NCBI GenBank assembly: GCA_047629355.1
Contig: JBLHWU010000096.1
Coordinates: forward strand, 1-22,730
Origin: CAYUNA01 sp047629355
Lineage (GTDB): Bacteria > Bacteroidota > Bacteroidia > Chitinophagales > Saprospiraceae
DNA: 22,730 nucleotides
Reading direction: 5' to 3'
In this document: one piece after another, positions 20,819 through 22,730 of the stretch
How positions within the stretch are numbered: the stretch's first letter is position 1
How the letters are laid out: every line of letters begins with the position of its first letter
Made by a program: the position numbers and the translations under genes
Notes under the pieces: generated by a model
Database searches by the model: none
Seen by the model: only the letters and a program-made list of their open reading frames with translations
Told to the model about the DNA's origin: nothing

Positions 20819-22730
20819 ATGAAAAAAATTTCTCTATTTTCATTTTCAAACGCTAAAATTGTTAGGATAGGCTGGATACTATCTATTGCTATTTTATCTT
20901 GCGTCGAATTTTCCTACGCCCAAGTAGCGGAATGTACTCTCGAATACTCACCTCCACAAAGTAAACTAACTGAGGATTTTTATGGAGATTGTTTAGTTGC
21001 AGATTGTGGGCAGCAGGGCGATAACCTACCATTAGTGACATTTAATTACAATTTCCATTTTATTGCTGGCGTTGCGGGTAATTTAGACCCTGACGACCCA
21101 ACTACTACAGCAGATGATTTCTTATTGACCAATGCCCATAGAACCTCTGAATTGATTTTGGAAGCGGCAAATAATCTCCTTGAAGATTTTCAGCTTGATA
21201 ATCTTTCTTCAAATAGTTTTATTGGAGATAGTCGAATGAGAGCTAATCTATATACGGAAGCAAATAATTCAGATGATATTCATGGAGGTATTTGGTTTTG
21301 GAATAGCCTTACAGAGTATAATCAGGCAATGAGTTCTAATGCTAATTTATATCAAAATCAAGTAAAAAATGTTGTTTTTAGAGATGCTACACATGCAAGC
21401 TGTCCAGGTAGTCGCCTTGAAGCATCAACAGGCTTGTCTCTGAACAATACGATAACTGCATTCAATTACCAATTGGTTGTTATTGATTATTATTGGAATA
21501 CCTGGCCTCCTTTACGAATGGGAAGAACGTTGGTTCATGAAACATTCCATAATCTTGGATTAAACCATTCTTTCGTTTGTGTCGCAAGTGGAAATCCATG
21601 TGGTGCCGTTGATTTAGATTTAGAAGCCGAGTGTGGTAATGGAGGTGATGCAGATTTAACAAACGATTGTAACCCATCAACTTTTAATGAAGGAATTTGT
21701 GACAATTCAGGTTCTGGAAGTAATAACAATATGGGGCAAAATCCTTTAGCAAATGCAATATCTTGTTGCCAGTGGGGATTAGTTTACAAAAGAGCCGTGA
21801 CTGCTAAACCAAACTGGGCTGATATTGAACAAACACAATCATCTAACATAGTAGTCAATGCAGGTCAAGACCTCAACTGGCTCGGTTTCTACGAAGCAGA
21901 CAATATCGTTATCAAAAATGGTGGAAAATTAACGGTCTCTGGTCAACTAAAAGTAGGCAATAGAATCACCATTGAGCCAGGTGGTGAATTGTATTTAGAC
22001 TGTGCATTGGTCACTAATCGAAATGCAGAAAAATGGGAAGGCATCATCGTCGAAGGCAACTCCAATGCCCACCAATTTGAACTCAACGGCATCCGCCAAC
22101 AAGGCTTCCTAAGAGTCAACAATTCTACCCTTGAAAATGCTTCCTTCGCCATCCGTACTTACGGTCCTGACCAAGACAATCCTAATTTTTTGGACGAACG
22201 GGGCGGCGTCGTAGTCGCGTCAGATTCCGATTTTAAAAACAATCAGCAATCCGTATCTATTGTCGATTACCAAGGTTATAACCCTTTTACCAATCAGCCA
22301 TATCGAAACTTGAGTGCCTTCACCAATTGTACTTTTACAATTGACAATGATTATATTGGCGCTTACAAAGAGGAGTTTCGTAACCACGTTTACCTCCGAC
22401 AAGTTACGGGCATTCCATTCAATGGCTGTGACTTTATCAATGAAGTTGCGGGCTTAGACTATGCCCATAAAAGGCGCATTGGTATTGAATCACGCGATGC
22501 CAATTTTATTGTCGGAGCGGCTTGTCTGGATGATGGACTTGGTAGCGACCCTTGCAGCAATCCCAAAAACTCAGTCTTTCGTGGCATGGGCTACGGGATT
22601 TCAGCTTTCAATACTGCTTCTGCCAATACTTTTCGAGTAGTCAGGACGGATTTTGAAGATAATTTTGTGGGCATTCACGCCAATAGTGTCAATAATATTT
22701 ATGCTGTGCGCAACAATTTCCAAATCGGTA
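20819..22730 (+). CDS. Secreted metzincin-type metalloprotease with beta-helix-like region, 3'-truncated by the window
   Basis: The frame is open from ATG 20819 to the end of the window (637 codons, no stop). A signal peptide (MKKISLFSFSNAKIVRIGW, hydrophobic ILSIAILSCVEF, cleavage near SYAQ) begins it. Residues 240-250 read HETFHNLGLNH, a full metzincin HExxHxxGxxH zinc motif, and Met305 in NNNMGQNPL is a candidate Met-turn 55 residues later. The intervening segment is rich in Cys and Asn. From about residue 345 the sequence becomes a series of short strands (NIVIKNGGKLTVSGQLKV, ITIEPGGELYL, WEGIIVEGN) typical of right-handed beta-helix proteins. Secretion by T9SS is likely, but the C-terminus is outside the window. 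The start codon is 2 nt from the IS end, so the native promoter is cut off or replaced. Confidence 0.85.
   Translation, partial: MKKISLFSFSNAKIVRIGWILSIAILSCVEFSYAQVAECTLEYSPPQSKLTEDFYGDCLVADCGQQGDNLPLVTFNYNFHFIAGVAGNLDPDDPTTTADDFLLTNAHRTSELILEAANNLLEDFQLDNLSSNSFIGDSRMRANLYTEANNSDDIHGGIWFWNSLTEYNQAMSSNANLYQNQVKNVVFRDATHASCPGSRLEASTGLSLNNTITAFNYQLVVIDYYWNTWPPLRMGRTLVHETFHNLGLNHSFVCVASGNPCGAVDLDLEAECGNGGDADLTNDCNPSTFNEGICDNSGSGSNNNMGQNPLANAISCCQWGLVYKRAVTAKPNWADIEQTQSSNIVVNAGQDLNWLGFYEADNIVIKNGGKLTVSGQLKVGNRITIEPGGELYLDCALVTNRNAEKWEGIIVEGNSNAHQFELNGIRQQGFLRVNNSTLENASFAIRTYGPDQDNPNFLDERGGVVVASDSDFKNNQQSVSIVDYQGYNPFTNQPYRNLSAFTNCTFTIDNDYIGAYKEEFRNHVYLRQVTGIPFNGCDFINEVAGLDYAHKRRIGIESRDANFIVGAACLDDGLGSDPCSNPKNSVFRGMGYGISAFNTASANTFRVVRTDFEDNFVGIHANSVNNIYAVRNNFQIG

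Overview
The window looks like a chromosome segment of a Bacteroidota bacterium, most likely of the Saprospiria (Haliscomenobacter/Lewinella-like). The clues are a type IX secretion (T9SS) C-terminal sorting domain, SprB-type repeats, two-component-regulator-type propeller repeats, TAnnTTTG promoter elements, moderate-to-low GC, weak Shine-Dalgarno use, and the order pantothenate kinase / outer-membrane barrel / TPR protein seen in many Bacteroidota. Family assignments come from reading motifs by eye; no database search was run.

Layout. (1) 1-1172: the 3' part of a secreted fasciclin-repeat protein with a T9SS tail. (2) 1173-1948: a non-coding stretch rich in palindromes, bounded by two intrinsic terminators. 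(3) 1949-7419, minus strand: purH, coaX, an outer-membrane barrel protein and an exported TPR protein, all transcribed leftward. (4) 7420-8567: an intergenic region of about 1.15 kb with divergent promoter-like elements, a possible orphan transcript ending in a clear terminator, and several hairpins. (5) 8568-14417: an M14 zinc carboxypeptidase, an iodotyrosine-deiodinase-like flavoprotein, a crotonase-fold protein, a UMF1-type MFS transporter and a TlpA-like thioredoxin, with palindromic repeats in the gaps. (6) 14418-15067: two adjacent MITE-like inverted-repeat elements and a perfect 76-bp palindrome. (7) 15067-19089, minus strand: a 1340-residue protein joining a propeller, six tandem A-B pairs of SprB-like repeats and an OmpA-like domain. 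(8) 19433-19516: a (TATTC)n microsatellite. (9) 19732-20816: an IS5-superfamily insertion sequence whose transposase is split over two frames with a -1 slippery heptamer at the overlap. (10) 20819 to the right edge: a secreted metzincin-like metalloprotease with a beta-helix-like region, whose start codon lies 2 nt from the IS end.

How the parts fit. The housekeeping genes (purH, coaX) sit beside cell-envelope genes. Four products are predicted to be surface-exposed or secreted (fasciclin protein, barrel protein, SprB/OmpA protein, metzincin), and others are probably periplasmic (TlpA-like protein, M14 peptidase, TPR protein). This suits a surface-attached, protein-degrading bacterium. The most unusual items are the propeller-SprB-OmpA fusion with a pentanucleotide tract upstream, the IS with a likely programmed frameshift placed against a protease gene, the iodotyrosine-deiodinase homologue with its full substrate triad, and the density of different palindromic repeats between genes.
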